NCBI GenBank assembly: GCA_031272505.1
Contig: JAISTQ010000020.1
Span: forward strand, 62,001-126,000
Reading direction: 5' to 3'
Source: Propionibacteriaceae bacterium
GTDB taxonomy: Bacteria > Actinomycetota > Actinomycetes > Propionibacteriales > Propionibacteriaceae
Length of the DNA: 64,000 nt
Shown: one piece after another, positions 48,322 to 57,824 of the stretch
Layout of the letters: each line of letters opens with the position of its first letter
Numbering within the stretch: position 1 is the first letter of the stretch
Program-made: the position numbers and the translations under genes
The notes under the pieces: generated by a model
What the model saw: only the letters and a program-made list of their open reading frames with translations
Told to the model about the DNA's origin: nothing
Database searches by the model: none

Positions 48322-49887
48322 ATGAGGGAAGCCTCCGCTGAGCTGCGCAGTGCGGGAGTGTCAACACGCCGGGGTTTGGCGTTGCCGTTGATGGCTTTGG
48401 TGCTGCCCGGTTCGGCGCAATTGGCGGCCGGTAGCCGCCGGCTGGGCAAGTGGGCGATGCGGCTGCTGATCCCCTTCGAGGTGATCGTCCTCGTGCTTTT
48501 GCTGCTCTTCCTGCTGAACCGCTCCTGGCTGCTCAGCCTGGGCACCAGCCCGTTCGTGCTCTCCATCGCCACCAACATGACGTGGCTGACGGTGATCAAA
48601 TGGCTGATCGCGGTGCCGCTGGTGTGCTGGGGGTTGTTGATCCTGGACGCCTGGCGGCTCGCCTCCCCAGGCAAGATGACGTGGCCGGGCCGCATCATCA
48701 CCGGCGTGATCTCGCTGGTGCTGGCCTTCGCCTTCTTCTGGGTCTCCTGGTTCGTCTTTTCCACCATCTCCACCACCACCAAGACGGTGGAGACGGTCTT
48801 CACCGGCACCGGCCCGCTGGAGGTGAAGGCGGAACGCTACAACATCCTGCTGATTGGGGCGGACGCGGACGCCGACCGGGTGGGCATCCGTCCGGACACC
48901 ACCATCGTCGCCTCGGTGGCCGCCGACACGGGGCGCACCATTCTCTTCTCGATCCCGCGCAACATGCAGCGGCTGCCCTTCCCGAAGGATTCGCCGCTAT
49001 ATAAGGAGTACCCGGACGGCTTCTACTGCTACGACACCCGGCCCACCGACCCGTGCATGACGAACTCGATTTACACCGAGGCCGTCAACTACGCGAAGAA
49101 GCACAAGAACGCTTGGCCGGACGACGTCGACCCGGGCATCGAGGCCACCCGGGGTGCGATCGCGGAGACGCTCGGGCTGGACATTCCCTACTATGCGATG
49201 GTCGACATCCAGGGCTTTGAGCAGTTGATTGACGCGCTGGGCGGCGTGTACATCACCGTCAACGTGGAGATCGGCATCGGCTATTCGTCGAAGCCGTCCG
49301 CGTGGATCAAGCCGGGCAAGAACAAGCACATGAACGGCTACAAGGCGCTCTGGTTCGCCCGCTCGCGCACGGTGCGCGTCAACGGCGAGAAGGGCGGCAG
49401 CGATTACGGGCGGATGGAACGGCAGAAGTGCCTGCTCAACGCCATCGCCAAGCAGCTCGATCCGGCCACCGTGTTGGCCAACTTCAACGCCATCGCCGAG
49501 GCCGGGCAGCACAACGTCAAGATGAATCTGCCCGCCGAGGGCATCCCGCAGTTGCTGGAGACCGCCCAGAAGGCCAAGGAGCTGCCGATTGAGTCGGTGA
49601 ATTTCATGCCGCCGCTGATCCCGAAGACCTACGATCCGGATTTCAAGAAGATCCGCAAGATCGTCAAGGACACCATCGCGAAGAGCGAGGCCATCGATCA
49701 TCCGACGGCCACGCCGACCCCGACGGACAGCGCGGGTACTGCCACCGTCACCGAGCCGGTGGCTTCCGAGGCGGCCACCACCGCCGCCGAGCCGAGCCCG
49801 ACGTCCACCAAGAAGAAGAAATCCACGCCCAGCCCGAGCTCCTCGACCGTCACCCAGACTGACGACCTGAGCAAGGTCTGCAGTTAG
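48322..49887 (+). CDS. LytR-CpsA-Psr (LCP) cell-wall glycopolymer ligase
   Basis: 521 aa. The ATG at 48322 is preferred over GTG 48316 because GAGAGG then has a six-base spacing. Four hydrophobic segments lie in the first 140 residues, more than the single anchor of most LCP proteins. The LCP domain (about 175-440) has RPDTTIVASV, ILFSIPRNMQ and the Arg/Asp-rich pocket FARSRTVRVNGEKGGSDYGRMERQ. These enzymes move phosphate-linked polymers from lipid carriers to peptidoglycan. The C-terminus is a Ser/Thr/Pro-rich tail. manC nearby may feed the same polymer. Confidence 0.92.
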   Translation: MREASAELRSAGVSTRRGLALPLMALVLPGSAQLAAGSRRLGKWAMRLLIPFEVIVLVLLLLFLLNRSWLLSLGTSPFVLSIATNMTWLTVIKWLIAVPLVCWGLLILDAWRLASPGKMTWPGRIITGVISLVLAFAFFWVSWFVFSTISTTTKTVETVFTGTGPLEVKAERYNILLIGADADADRVGIRPDTTIVASVAADTGRTILFSIPRNMQRLPFPKDSPLYKEYPDGFYCYDTRPTDPCMTNSIYTEAVNYAKKHKNAWPDDVDPGIEATRGAIAETLGLDIPYYAMVDIQGFEQLIDALGGVYITVNVEIGIGYSSKPSAWIKPGKNKHMNGYKALWFARSRTVRVNGEKGGSDYGRMERQKCLLNAIAKQLDPATVLANFNAIAEAGQHNVKMNLPAEGIPQLLETAQKAKELPIESVNFMPPLIPKTYDPDFKKIRKIVKDTIAKSEAIDHPTATPTPTDSAGTATVTEPVASEAATTAAEPSPTSTKKKKSTPSPSSSTVTQTDDLSKVCS

Positions 49888-51285
49888 TCACTTCACCAAA
49901 CGGGCGACGATGGTGGGCTTGCCGTTGTAGCCGTAGTATTCGAGCTTCACCCCGCCCGAACCGGCGGTGACGATGTAGGGCACCCCGTCGATCTCGTAGT
50001 AGATGTCCACATGGTTGATGTACTTCAACCCCTTGCGTTCCTTCGGGAAATCGTAGAAGAGCAGATCGCCGGTCTTCAGCTTCGCGGAGGTGGAGATGGT
50101 CTTCTTCTTCGCCTTCATCCAGGCGGCCTGCGACTTCGAGGACTTCGGGATGGAAATGCCCACCTGGTTGTAGGCCCACCACACCAGCGAGGAGCAATCC
50201 GCGTAGCCGGTCTGGAAGCGTTTCGCCTGCGAGTAGGCGTCGCCGATGCGCAGATACGCCCACTGGGCGGCCAGCAGCGCCTTTTGCGACTTCGCAATCG
50301 ACTTCTTCACCGTGAACTTCCCCGAATAGGCAAGCGCGGTGCCGGCGGAGTTCTTCACGAACACCTGGAAGGTCTTGGTGCCGACGCTCAGCTTCTTGAA
50401 CGAGAGCGCCGCCCGGACTTTGAACAGATCATAGGTGTAGCCGGCGGACGTCCAAGTGCCAGAGGCTTTCTTGGTGACGCTGGCCTCGACTTTCCCTTTC
50501 GCGTTCAGCACCTTGAGCACGATGCCTTTGATCGACTTGGTGGAGAGCACCGTGCCGGCGATCCGGTTGTCGCGGCCTTTGAGCTGCGTCTGCGGCGGCG
50601 TGATCGAAGTGGCGTTGGCGGTGTACGCCGGATCAAAGCTGGCCGCCACCGACACCTTGGTGGTGGCCGTCGGGCCGGACCAACTGGTGAAGGTGACGTT
50701 CGCCGTCCCGCCGCCTACCGCCGTCACCTTGCCGCCCGCGTCCACGCTGACGACCGCCGGATTCGAGGAAACCCAGTTGCCGTACTTCTCCGAGGAACCG
50801 GTGGTGACGACGTTGGGCGCGTCTTTCGGGCTGCGCAGCGTCAACTGCAAGGAATCCCCGATGTTCAGCCGGGCGCTGGAGATCAGCGGGGCCACCGACG
50901 TCATTCCCGGCGCGGTGCTGGAAATCGAGACGGTATCGGTGACGATCTTGCCGTTGTAGCTGCCGGTGGCCTGGAGTTGGTAGTACGGGTATTCGCCGAT
51001 CATCGGCAAGGTGGTGTCCAGGTAGGAAGTGCCCAGGCCGGAATAGAGCGTGGTGGTGACCATCGCCCAATTGGCGTCGTACGACACCTCCAGCAGGGTG
51101 TAGTTGGTGGCGGTGAAGCCGGTATCCGGCACCCAGGAAAGCAGCACGCCGTTGGTGCTGGTGGTGGCCGTCAAAGAGACGTACCAGCCGCTTCGCGGGC
51201 CGTCAATGATGTCCGCCTGCGCGGCCGGCAGCCAGGCGCTGGTGAGCGCGATGGCTAGAATCCCCCCGGTAAGCCGTTTCAGCAT
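49888..51285 (-). CDS. Secreted NlpC/P60 peptidoglycan hydrolase with Ig-like domain
   Basis: 465 aa. Signal peptide (LKRLTGGILAIALTSAWLPAAQA), a fibronectin/Ig-like N-terminal part, a Big_2-like domain (NIGDSLQLTLRSPKDAP... GGTANVTFTSW, about 140-205), an Ig-like spacer and a C-terminal NlpC/P60 domain. The catalytic Cys364 is in YADCSSLVW and His425 in YINHVDIYY. It should cut stem peptides in the wall. TAACCT (51292-51297) six bases upstream sets the ATG. Its stop abuts that of the LCP gene. Confidence 0.92.
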   Translation of the reverse strand: MLKRLTGGILAIALTSAWLPAAQADIIDGPRSGWYVSLTATTSTNGVLLSWVPDTGFTATNYTLLEVSYDANWAMVTTTLYSGLGTSYLDTTLPMIGEYPYYQLQATGSYNGKIVTDTVSISSTAPGMTSVAPLISSARLNIGDSLQLTLRSPKDAPNVVTTGSSEKYGNWVSSNPAVVSVDAGGKVTAVGGGTANVTFTSWSGPTATTKVSVAASFDPAYTANATSITPPQTQLKGRDNRIAGTVLSTKSIKGIVLKVLNAKGKVEASVTKKASGTWTSAGYTYDLFKVRAALSFKKLSVGTKTFQVFVKNSAGTALAYSGKFTVKKSIAKSQKALLAAQWAYLRIGDAYSQAKRFQTGYADCSSLVWWAYNQVGISIPKSSKSQAAWMKAKKKTISTSAKLKTGDLLFYDFPKERKGLKYINHVDIYYEIDGVPYIVTAGSGGVKLEYYGYNGKPTIVARLVK

Positions 51286-51294
51286 GTAATAAGG

Positions 51295-52185
51295 TTACCA
51301 ATCCGACCCCGCGGAAATCAGGTCGTAGACCCAACCGCCGATGGCGTCCAGCGTCTCCTTGCCGGTGTCGAAATCCGGGAAGCGGCCCATGATGCAGAGC
51401 CGATAGTGGGCGTTCTCCCCCCAGACCTCGCCCATGGTGTTCACGGCCCAGAGCCCGTCAGTGGATTCGAACTGCACCCAGCCGTTCTTCAGCCAGACCC
51501 GTTCACCGTGCTCGCGCGGCGCGGTGCCGACCCCCCAGGCTTGATCGCCGGACACGTGGCCCATCAGATCGGAGAGGAAGAGGAAGTCTTCTGCCGTCAA
51601 CTCCGGATTCGCGGCGGGGACGGGCTGGGCCAGATCGATGATCCGCATCAATTTGACCTGGTCTTCTGGGGTCGTCCACGTCCACGACCAGAAATCGCGG
51701 GCCGGATCGGCGTGGGAATCCAGCAGGCCGAGCATGGTGGCCAGCGAATCATAGCCGCCCGAGGAACCCGCATACGCCCAGAGCTCGTCCGCGGCGTCGT
51801 TGTCCGAATCGATGATCGCCGCCTGGGCCAGCCCCTTGTACTCGTCGCTCAAGCGCACGCTGTCCGGATTCTCGGCGTCGGTTGGCTGCCCGCCGTCCGC
51901 CCGCGCCTGGCGCAGCGCCATCAGCACGATCATCGGCTTGGCCATGGAGGCCGACTGCGAGGTGTAGCCGTGCGAATACGCCCACGCCTTGCCTTCGATG
52001 GGCTGTTCGTCATCGCCCACCAACTCCAGGTAGGCGCCCACCTCTTTGTTGTCCCCGATGATCAGCTTGGTGACTTTCTGCAACTGGATGGGCAGCGAGC
52101 CGGTGGGAGTTTCCGTCACTTCCGGGACCCCGCCGGAGCATCCGGCCAACAGCAAAGCCAATCCGATCAACGTCACTCTTCTCAT
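51295..52185 (-). CDS. Penicillin-recognising serine hydrolase, lipoprotein
   Basis: 296 aa with the lipobox LLAGC at Cys16. The class A beta-lactamase/DD-peptidase triad motifs are complete and spaced well: SMAK (Ser80, Lys83), SDN (Ser127) and KNG (Lys233-Gly235). There is no Glu166-type omega-loop motif that I can place, so beta-lactamase activity is uncertain; a cell-wall DD-peptidase or esterase role is as likely. TAGACT (52192-52197) sets the start. It is divergent from manC with only 31 bp between starts. Confidence 0.85.
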   Translation of the reverse strand: MRRVTLIGLALLLAGCSGGVPEVTETPTGSLPIQLQKVTKLIIGDNKEVGAYLELVGDDEQPIEGKAWAYSHGYTSQSASMAKPMIVLMALRQARADGGQPTDAENPDSVRLSDEYKGLAQAAIIDSDNDAADELWAYAGSSGGYDSLATMLGLLDSHADPARDFWSWTWTTPEDQVKLMRIIDLAQPVPAANPELTAEDFLFLSDLMGHVSGDQAWGVGTAPREHGERVWLKNGWVQFESTDGLWAVNTMGEVWGENAHYRLCIMGRFPDFDTGKETLDAIGGWVYDLISAGSDW

Positions 52186-52216
52186 GCCCTCAGTCTATTT
52201 GGCGTAGGCTGTGGGT

Positions 52217-53290
52217 ATGCGTTATGTGGTGATTATGGCGGGTGGCTCCGGGACGCGGCTGTGGCCGCTTTCGGTCGCGGGGACGCCGAAGCAGTTGTTG
52301 CCGATTCTGGGTGGGAAGAGCCTGTTGCAGAAGGCTTTCGAGCGGGCCACCGCGCTGGTGCCCGCCGAGCAGGTGTTGGTCGTCACCTCGGCTTCCTATG
52401 CGGAGCAGGTGGCCGCCCAGCTCCCCGGGTTGCTGCCCGAAAACCTGTTGGGCGAGCCCGAGGGCCGCGATTCCCTGAACGCCGCCGCCTGGCCCGCCGC
52501 GGTGCTGGCCGCGCGGGATCCGGATGCCGTCATCGCCCAGATCACCGCCGACCAGCTCATCGACCCGCTGAAGAAGTTCGTCAAAGCGTTCGAGCGGGCG
52601 TTCACCCTCGCCGTGTCGACGGATCTGCTGGTCACCTTGGGGATCGTCCCCACCCACGCGCACACTGGGTTTGGCTACATCCGCCGCAGCGAGAAGATCG
52701 AGGACGTCAAAGGCGCCTACCTGGTCTCCAAGTTCGTCGAGAAGCCGAAGCGGAAAGTGGCCGAGGAGTATCTGGAATCCGGCAAGTACTGGTGGAACGC
52801 CGGGCTGTTCGTGTGGAAGGCGGCCACCTTCTTGGAGCACCTGCGCGAGCAGGAGCCGGAGGTGTTTGACGGTGTGAGCCAGATCGCCGCCGATCCTTCC
52901 CGTTTGGGCGAGATTTTCCCCACGTTGAAAAAGACTTCCATCGACTACGGCATCATGGAGCCGCTGGCCGGCAAGGGCAGCAAGTCCAAGGTGGCCGTGG
53001 TGGCGCTGAACGCCGATTGGCGGGACGTGGGCGGCTACCCGTCGCTGGGCGACATCTTGGAGAACGACGAGTCGAACAACTCGGTGATGGGCCAGGTGGT
53101 CTCCGTCGCCGCGAACGACAACATCATCATCAATGACGATCCGGACACCGTGATCGGCGTGGTCGGCATTGAGGGCTTGGTGGTCGTCCGGACGGGCAAG
53201 GCCACCTTGGTCGTTCCGGTGGACCAAGCCGAGAAGATCAAGAAGCTGGTGCCCCGGGTGGCCGAGGCGGTCGGCGAAGAATTCGTCTAA
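52217..53290 (+). CDS. manC: Mannose-1-phosphate guanylyltransferase
   Basis: 357 aa. It makes GDP-mannose from mannose-1-phosphate and GTP for cell-envelope mannans and mannosylated lipids. AGGSGTRLWPLS is the nucleotidyltransferase loop; TADQLIDPLKKF, GYIRRSEKI and FVEKP are family segments. No C-terminal isomerase (cupin) domain is present, so it is monofunctional. The ATG at 52217 is set by TAGGCT (52205-52210); the GTG at 52211 would have no room for a site. Confidence 0.94.
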   Translation: MRYVVIMAGGSGTRLWPLSVAGTPKQLLPILGGKSLLQKAFERATALVPAEQVLVVTSASYAEQVAAQLPGLLPENLLGEPEGRDSLNAAAWPAAVLAARDPDAVIAQITADQLIDPLKKFVKAFERAFTLAVSTDLLVTLGIVPTHAHTGFGYIRRSEKIEDVKGAYLVSKFVEKPKRKVAEEYLESGKYWWNAGLFVWKAATFLEHLREQEPEVFDGVSQIAADPSRLGEIFPTLKKTSIDYGIMEPLAGKGSKSKVAVVALNADWRDVGGYPSLGDILENDESNNSVMGQVVSVAANDNIIINDDPDTVIGVVGIEGLVVVRTGKATLVVPVDQAEKIKKLVPRVAEAVGEEFV

Positions 53291-53364
53291 ATCGGCGAAG
53301 TTCGCTTGACAAGGGCAGCCAGCGCGCTCGCCCAAAAGAATTTGTCCAGATTTTGTAAACCGAC

Positions 53365-53406
53365 TTGACGGCGTGTCGTCTTGACGATAGTTTGATGTAA
53401 ATCACA
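53365..53406 (+). promoter_or_regulatory. whiB promoter with CRP/FNR-type box
   Basis: TTGACG (53365-53370) and TAGTTT (53388-53393) are 17 bases apart. TTTGA-N6-TCACA at 53391-53406 matches the CRP/GlxR consensus TGTGA-N6-TCACA at 9 of 10 positions and also fits TTGAT-N4-ATCAA at 9 of 10. It overlaps the -10 box and the predicted start of transcription, a position suited to repression. Confidence 0.6.
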
Positions 53407-53444
53407 TCCATGTTATTTAGAGATGCGAACGAGGGAGGCCGCAC

Positions 53445-53699
53445 ATGTCGTTGTCGTTGATCATAGGTGCTGAAAGCCTCCCCAACTGGCGGGAGCGGGC
53501 GCTTTGCGCGCAGACGGATCCCGAGGCCTTCTACCCCGAGAAGGGCGGCTCCACCCGCGAGGCGAAACGGGTCTGCCATTCCTGCGAGGTGCGGGCTGAA
53601 TGCCTGGAGTTCGCGCTGCGGCATGACGAGCGCTTCGGCATCTGGGGTGGCATGAGCGAGCGGGAGCGCCGCCGCTTGAAGAAGGCGCGTACTGCGTAA
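53445..53699 (+). CDS. whiB: WhiB-family iron-sulfur regulator
   Basis: 84 aa. Four Cys (21, 44, 47, 53) in the WhiB pattern hold a [4Fe-4S] cluster; FGIWGGMSERERRRLKK is the G[VI]WGG turn and the basic DNA-contacting end. WhiB proteins bind the sigma factor region 4 and control division or redox genes. Its position near manC recalls WhiB2, the cell-division type, but subtype by synteny is inference. GAGGGAGG precedes the ATG. The promoter has a CRP-like box. Confidence 0.93.
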   Translation: MSLSLIIGAESLPNWRERALCAQTDPEAFYPEKGGSTREAKRVCHSCEVRAECLEFALRHDERFGIWGGMSERERRRLKKARTA

Positions 53700-53726
53700 G
53701 CGCCGCCGCACCGATAGAATCAGCTT

Positions 53727-56480
53727 GTGACCAACACAGCCGATACCCTCGACGGAGCTTGGGATTGGCTGAATGAAGACACTGAAGAGCCGATAGAGCT
53801 GGCGTCAATCCGGGTCACCGCCCTGATTTTGGAGGCTGGCCGTTCGCATTCGCTGGCCGAGCAGGCCCTGGCGAATTCCAAGTGGGCGCCGGACACCATC
53901 ATCCATCCGAACAAGAAAGAGTTCCAGCCGGTCTATGCCGATTGGGTCTGGGTGTTGACGGCCGACAGCGAGCCAAAAGCGGACGCGCTGGCCAAACTCG
54001 TCACCACCGCCAGCCGGAACCCCGAATATGAGGTGATCGGCGCGCTCACCTTGGAGACCCGCTCGCGGATGCCGGTGGACGTGGTGCGCTGCTATGGGGT
54101 GACCGTCTCCGGCTCCGGCCGCCCGCACTCGCTGACCACGCCCGGCGAGCTGCAGCAGGGCCAACTGCGGACGGTGGAGGCGCTGGCCGCCCCGGCCACC
54201 GGGATGCTGATCCGCGCCGAGCTGTGGAACTTCCTGGAGGGCTTCAACTTTGCGCTGCCCCGCGAAGTCTGGGGGCTGGATTTCGGCTGGCGGGCGAATC
54301 TCACCGGGGCGAAGGTGCTGATCGAGCCGGACGCGGAGATCGTCGACGACCATCTGGTCGACCTGGCGCACGAAAAGGCCGGCGGGATGATGCTGGTGAG
54401 CGCCCACTCCCGCCCCTGGGGCAAGCCGCTGCGCGCCATCTCGATGACGTTCTGGACGCTCGTCTCGATGCTGGGCTTCGCGCTCGGCAAGGATTTTTTC
54501 CGGGCCGGCGAAGAGGGCCGCGCCTGGGTGCAGTGGCTGCGCAGCGGCAAGCTGCGCCGTTCGATCACCGCCAGCCTCGCCCGGCTGCCGATCCGGGATC
54601 GGGAGCGGACCCGCAAGCTGCGCGCCCACCCGTTCAGCGACGCCAGACGCACCGTCCATCTGGTCTTCTCCCGGTTCGCCGACTGGGTGGCGTCTTTCTC
54701 CGGGAAATCCGAGGCGGACATCTCCCTGGACGATCTCACCAGCGACGACTACGTCACCAACAGCGCCAACGTGAAGCGGTGGTCGACGCTCGCCATCGGC
54801 TCGGTGGTAAGCCTGATCGGGGCTTTCCTCGCCGCCCGCCACCTGTTCGGCCCTGGGGAGCTGAGCGGCGCCTGGCTGCTGCCTGCGCCGGATTCGTCAA
54901 TAGAATTCCTGGGCAACTATCTGTACAGCCTGCCCGGCGATCCGACTTCGCCCACCCCCGCTTGGGCGGGGATCACCGCGCTGGCGTCATTCATCACCTT
55001 CGGGAACCCGGATTGGCTGATCTCGCTGGTGCTGCTCTTCGGGGTGCCGCTCACCTGGCTGCTCGCCTACCGGTTCGCGCGCACGCTGATCCCGGACGGG
55101 CTGGTGGCCGCCTTCGCCGCGGCCGCCTACGCTTTGCTGCCGGTGCTGCTCGGGGCCTACAACGCGGGCGGATATTCGGTGGTGCTGTACGCCATGCTCT
55201 TGCCGCTGGCCGGGTTCAGCGCCTGGTGGTGGCGCGGGCCGGGGTTGCGCACTTGGCGGGGCGCGGGCGTGTTGGCGCTGTGGCTGTTGGGGCTGGTGGC
55301 GTTGCTGCCGCTCACCTGGGTGCTGGCGTTTGTCTGCCTCGCCGCGTTCGTGGCGCTGCGCTTTTCCTGGCGCAACCTGCTGCAGAGCGTCCTGATCCTG
55401 GTGGTGCCAGGGCTGCTGCTGATCTGCCCGTGGTTCACCACGCTCACCTATTATCCGGGGCGGCTGCTCACCGGTGCTTCGCCGATGCTGCACACTTCGG
55501 TGCCGGAGCCGTGGCTGGTGCCTTTCCTGGCCGGGAACACTTCCGTGGGGGTGCCGCCGCAGTGGCTTTCGATTTCGGTGCTGAGCGTGCTCTGGCTGGT
55601 CGCCTTCGTCGCCGCGTTCCGCCGGTTGAAAGCCGGGCTGTGCCTGGTGGCGGCGGCGCTGCTACTGGGCGTGATCATCGCGATGCGGCTGCTGGAGTTG
55701 GAGGTCTCGCCGGGGGTGAAGGTGCATCCGGACGGCGCGGAGCTTTCGATGCTCATGGGCGGGCTGCTGCTCGCGGGCACCGCGATCGGGATGCGCGGCT
55801 TCTTGACGAATCTGCGCAAGCTCTCGCTCGGTTTGAAGCACTTTGGGGTGCTGGCGGTGGCGATTGTCTCGCTGGGGGCGGTGTGCCTGGCCAGCGGGTG
55901 GTGGATTTGGGACGGCACCGCGCAGCTCACCCGCGCCCCGGTGGGCCAGTTGCCCACCTTCCTCGTCAACGCGATGGAAGACGAGGGGCAGGTGGTGCTG
56001 GCGGTGCAGGTGGTTGAGTCGGAGGGCGCTTACGGCGCGAGCCACCAATCCACCTGGGCGCTGCTGCAGGATGGCTATCCGCGTTTGGGCCAAGAGGAGA
56101 CGTCCGCCTATTGGGGTGGTGGCAACGCCGACGTGGCCGGTTCGGTGGTGCGACGGCTGCTGGTGGGCAGCCAAGACGAGGAGATTCTGCCCGAATTGCA
56201 GAACCTCGGGGTGGCGTATGTGTGGCTGCAGAACGGTACCGCCACCCAAATCCACGCGATCTCGAACACGCCCGGTTTTGGGGCGCCGACGACGGTGGGA
56301 GACAGCACGGTGTGGCCGCTTTCGGATTTCCTCGGCTGGGCGGAGTTGGCCCCCAACTCTGATTACACCTGGGCGTATTTGCAGTTGGCGGGCGCGGTGC
56401 TGCTGCTGTTGCTGGCGTTGCCGCAGGTGCGGGCCCGTACCGACGTCACTGGGCCCCGGCGAAGTGCGGGGGGTGCGTGA
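53727..56480 (+). CDS. Large membrane glycosyltransferase, GT2-like
   Basis: 917 aa. An N-terminal soluble GT-A-like domain (to about 240) has VYADWVWVLTADSEP where the acidic metal site of GT2 enzymes would sit and WGLDFGWRANL in the acceptor part. A first helix pair follows, then about ten membrane segments (from about 350 to 730) and a final extracytoplasmic domain. In other actinobacteria this type of gene lies near whiB2. It likely builds a wall polymer; donor and acceptor are unknown. The start is GTG with TAGAAT (53715-53720) six bases upstream. Confidence 0.82.
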   Translation: MTNTADTLDGAWDWLNEDTEEPIELASIRVTALILEAGRSHSLAEQALANSKWAPDTIIHPNKKEFQPVYADWVWVLTADSEPKADALAKLVTTASRNPEYEVIGALTLETRSRMPVDVVRCYGVTVSGSGRPHSLTTPGELQQGQLRTVEALAAPATGMLIRAELWNFLEGFNFALPREVWGLDFGWRANLTGAKVLIEPDAEIVDDHLVDLAHEKAGGMMLVSAHSRPWGKPLRAISMTFWTLVSMLGFALGKDFFRAGEEGRAWVQWLRSGKLRRSITASLARLPIRDRERTRKLRAHPFSDARRTVHLVFSRFADWVASFSGKSEADISLDDLTSDDYVTNSANVKRWSTLAIGSVVSLIGAFLAARHLFGPGELSGAWLLPAPDSSIEFLGNYLYSLPGDPTSPTPAWAGITALASFITFGNPDWLISLVLLFGVPLTWLLAYRFARTLIPDGLVAAFAAAAYALLPVLLGAYNAGGYSVVLYAMLLPLAGFSAWWWRGPGLRTWRGAGVLALWLLGLVALLPLTWVLAFVCLAAFVALRFSWRNLLQSVLILVVPGLLLICPWFTTLTYYPGRLLTGASPMLHTSVPEPWLVPFLAGNTSVGVPPQWLSISVLSVLWLVAFVAAFRRLKAGLCLVAAALLLGVIIAMRLLELEVSPGVKVHPDGAELSMLMGGLLLAGTAIGMRGFLTNLRKLSLGLKHFGVLAVAIVSLGAVCLASGWWIWDGTAQLTRAPVGQLPTFLVNAMEDEGQVVLAVQVVESEGAYGASHQSTWALLQDGYPRLGQEETSAYWGGGNADVAGSVVRRLLVGSQDEEILPELQNLGVAYVWLQNGTATQIHAISNTPGFGAPTTVGDSTVWPLSDFLGWAELAPNSDYTWAYLQLAGAVLLLLLALPQVRARTDVTGPRRSAGGA

Positions 56481-57814
56481 TGGCGTTTTCGAGACGTTGG
56501 GTCTTGCCGTTGGTGGCGGCCGTGGTGGCCGGGGCGGCGGTGCTGATGGGCGGCTCCGTCAACGTGCCTCCCGCGCAGACCACCACCGAGCCGGTGATCG
56601 AGACCCGCGAGCAGTTGGCGTGCCCGTCGTTGGATTCGGATTTGCTCACCCAGCAGTTGCTGGTGGCCAGCATGGACCGGGATGTGACGGTGCGGTCGCT
56701 GGATTCGGCTGCGGAGGCTCTGAGCGGGCAGCAGTTGAAGCTGGACGATCCGGGCGCGAAACGGGTGCTGGGCTGGCGGGGGGACCGCTTCGGGGCTTCG
56801 GCGTGGGCTTGGGCGGAAACCGGCTCCGAGCGCGGGCTGTCGGCGGTGAGCTGTGTGGCGCCCGATTCGGTGGGTTGGATCACCGGGGTGCTTTCCGATG
56901 CTGACAACGTGGCCGAGTTGCTGCTGGAGAACCTCGATCAGCAGGACGTCACCGTCGATCTGACTTTCCACACCTTCGCCGGGGAGCAGGTGCCGCAGGG
57001 CTCGCGCGGGGTGATCGTGCCGGCAGGTGCCATCTATACTGTGCCGCTGTCGCAGGTGCTGGAACAGGACACGCCGTTCACCGTCGAGATCCAGGCTTCC
57101 GGGCGGATCGCCGGGTTCGTGCGGCAACACTATTTCAAGGGCGTCACCGCGCTTGGGGCTGAGTGGGCGCAACCGGCGGCGGCTTCCGAGGCTTTGATTA
57201 TTCCGGGCATTCCGGCGGGGGCGTCGGCCTACACGCTGGTGGTGACGAACACCAACGAGAAAATGGTGAGCGCCGACATCCGCCTGCTCACCGCCGACGG
57301 GGCGTTGGATCTGGTGGGGGCGGAATCCGTGGATCTGCCCGCCGGCTCCACCCGCTACCTGTCGCTGCCCACCGATTTCGCCGATGACACCGCCGCGCTG
57401 AGCCTGAGCGCCGAGTTCCCGATCACCGCCGCGGTGCTGATCACCGGGGCTGGGAAGCAGCCCGACCGTGCGATCGCGGTGGCCGCTCCGGTACTGCCCG
57501 CCCCGGCGACCGCGTTTACCGCGCAGGGCGAGTCGGTGCTCTCCTTTGCCAATCCGACCGATGCCGCAGCCATCGTCAGCTTGGAGCATTTCGGGGCTGG
57601 CGAGGTGCCTGACGAGGTGGTCGTCCCCGCCACCGGCACCGCTTCCGTGCCGCTGCCCATTGACACCACCGTGAGCGTGGACGTCGGGGCCACGAAGGTG
57701 GCGGTCGCCGTCCTCACCACCGCCGACACCGGCTTCTCCGTCATTCCGCTGGTTTCCCAGGCGCCACCCACGGCCGCCGAACCCGTCACCTACAATCCCA
57801 GGACCGCAAGTTGA
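56477..57814 (+). CDS. DUF5719-family secreted protein
   Basis: 445 aa, starting 4 bp inside the glycosyltransferase end. An N-terminal hydrophobic segment (RWVLPLVAAVVAGAAVLMGG) acts as signal or anchor. The rest is beta-rich, with repeated VxVPAG-type turns such as GVIVPAGAIYTVPLSQVL and SVDLPAGSTRYLSLP. Members occur almost always directly after the large glycosyltransferase, so the two probably work together. No enzyme motif is visible. Confidence 0.82.
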   Translation: MMAFSRRWVLPLVAAVVAGAAVLMGGSVNVPPAQTTTEPVIETREQLACPSLDSDLLTQQLLVASMDRDVTVRSLDSAAEALSGQQLKLDDPGAKRVLGWRGDRFGASAWAWAETGSERGLSAVSCVAPDSVGWITGVLSDADNVAELLLENLDQQDVTVDLTFHTFAGEQVPQGSRGVIVPAGAIYTVPLSQVLEQDTPFTVEIQASGRIAGFVRQHYFKGVTALGAEWAQPAAASEALIIPGIPAGASAYTLVVTNTNEKMVSADIRLLTADGALDLVGAESVDLPAGSTRYLSLPTDFADDTAALSLSAEFPITAAVLITGAGKQPDRAIAVAAPVLPAPATAFTAQGESVLSFANPTDAAAIVSLEHFGAGEVPDEVVVPATGTASVPLPIDTTVSVDVGATKVAVAVLTTADTGFSVIPLVSQAPPTAAEPVTYNPRTAS

Positions 57815-57824
57815 AAGGAACAAC

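Noticed and set aside
54224-56017. 597-aa frame inside the glycosyltransferase gene
   Set aside because: Same strand, other frame; Arg/Gly/Pro-rich with no domain, a shift shadow of a membrane protein gene.
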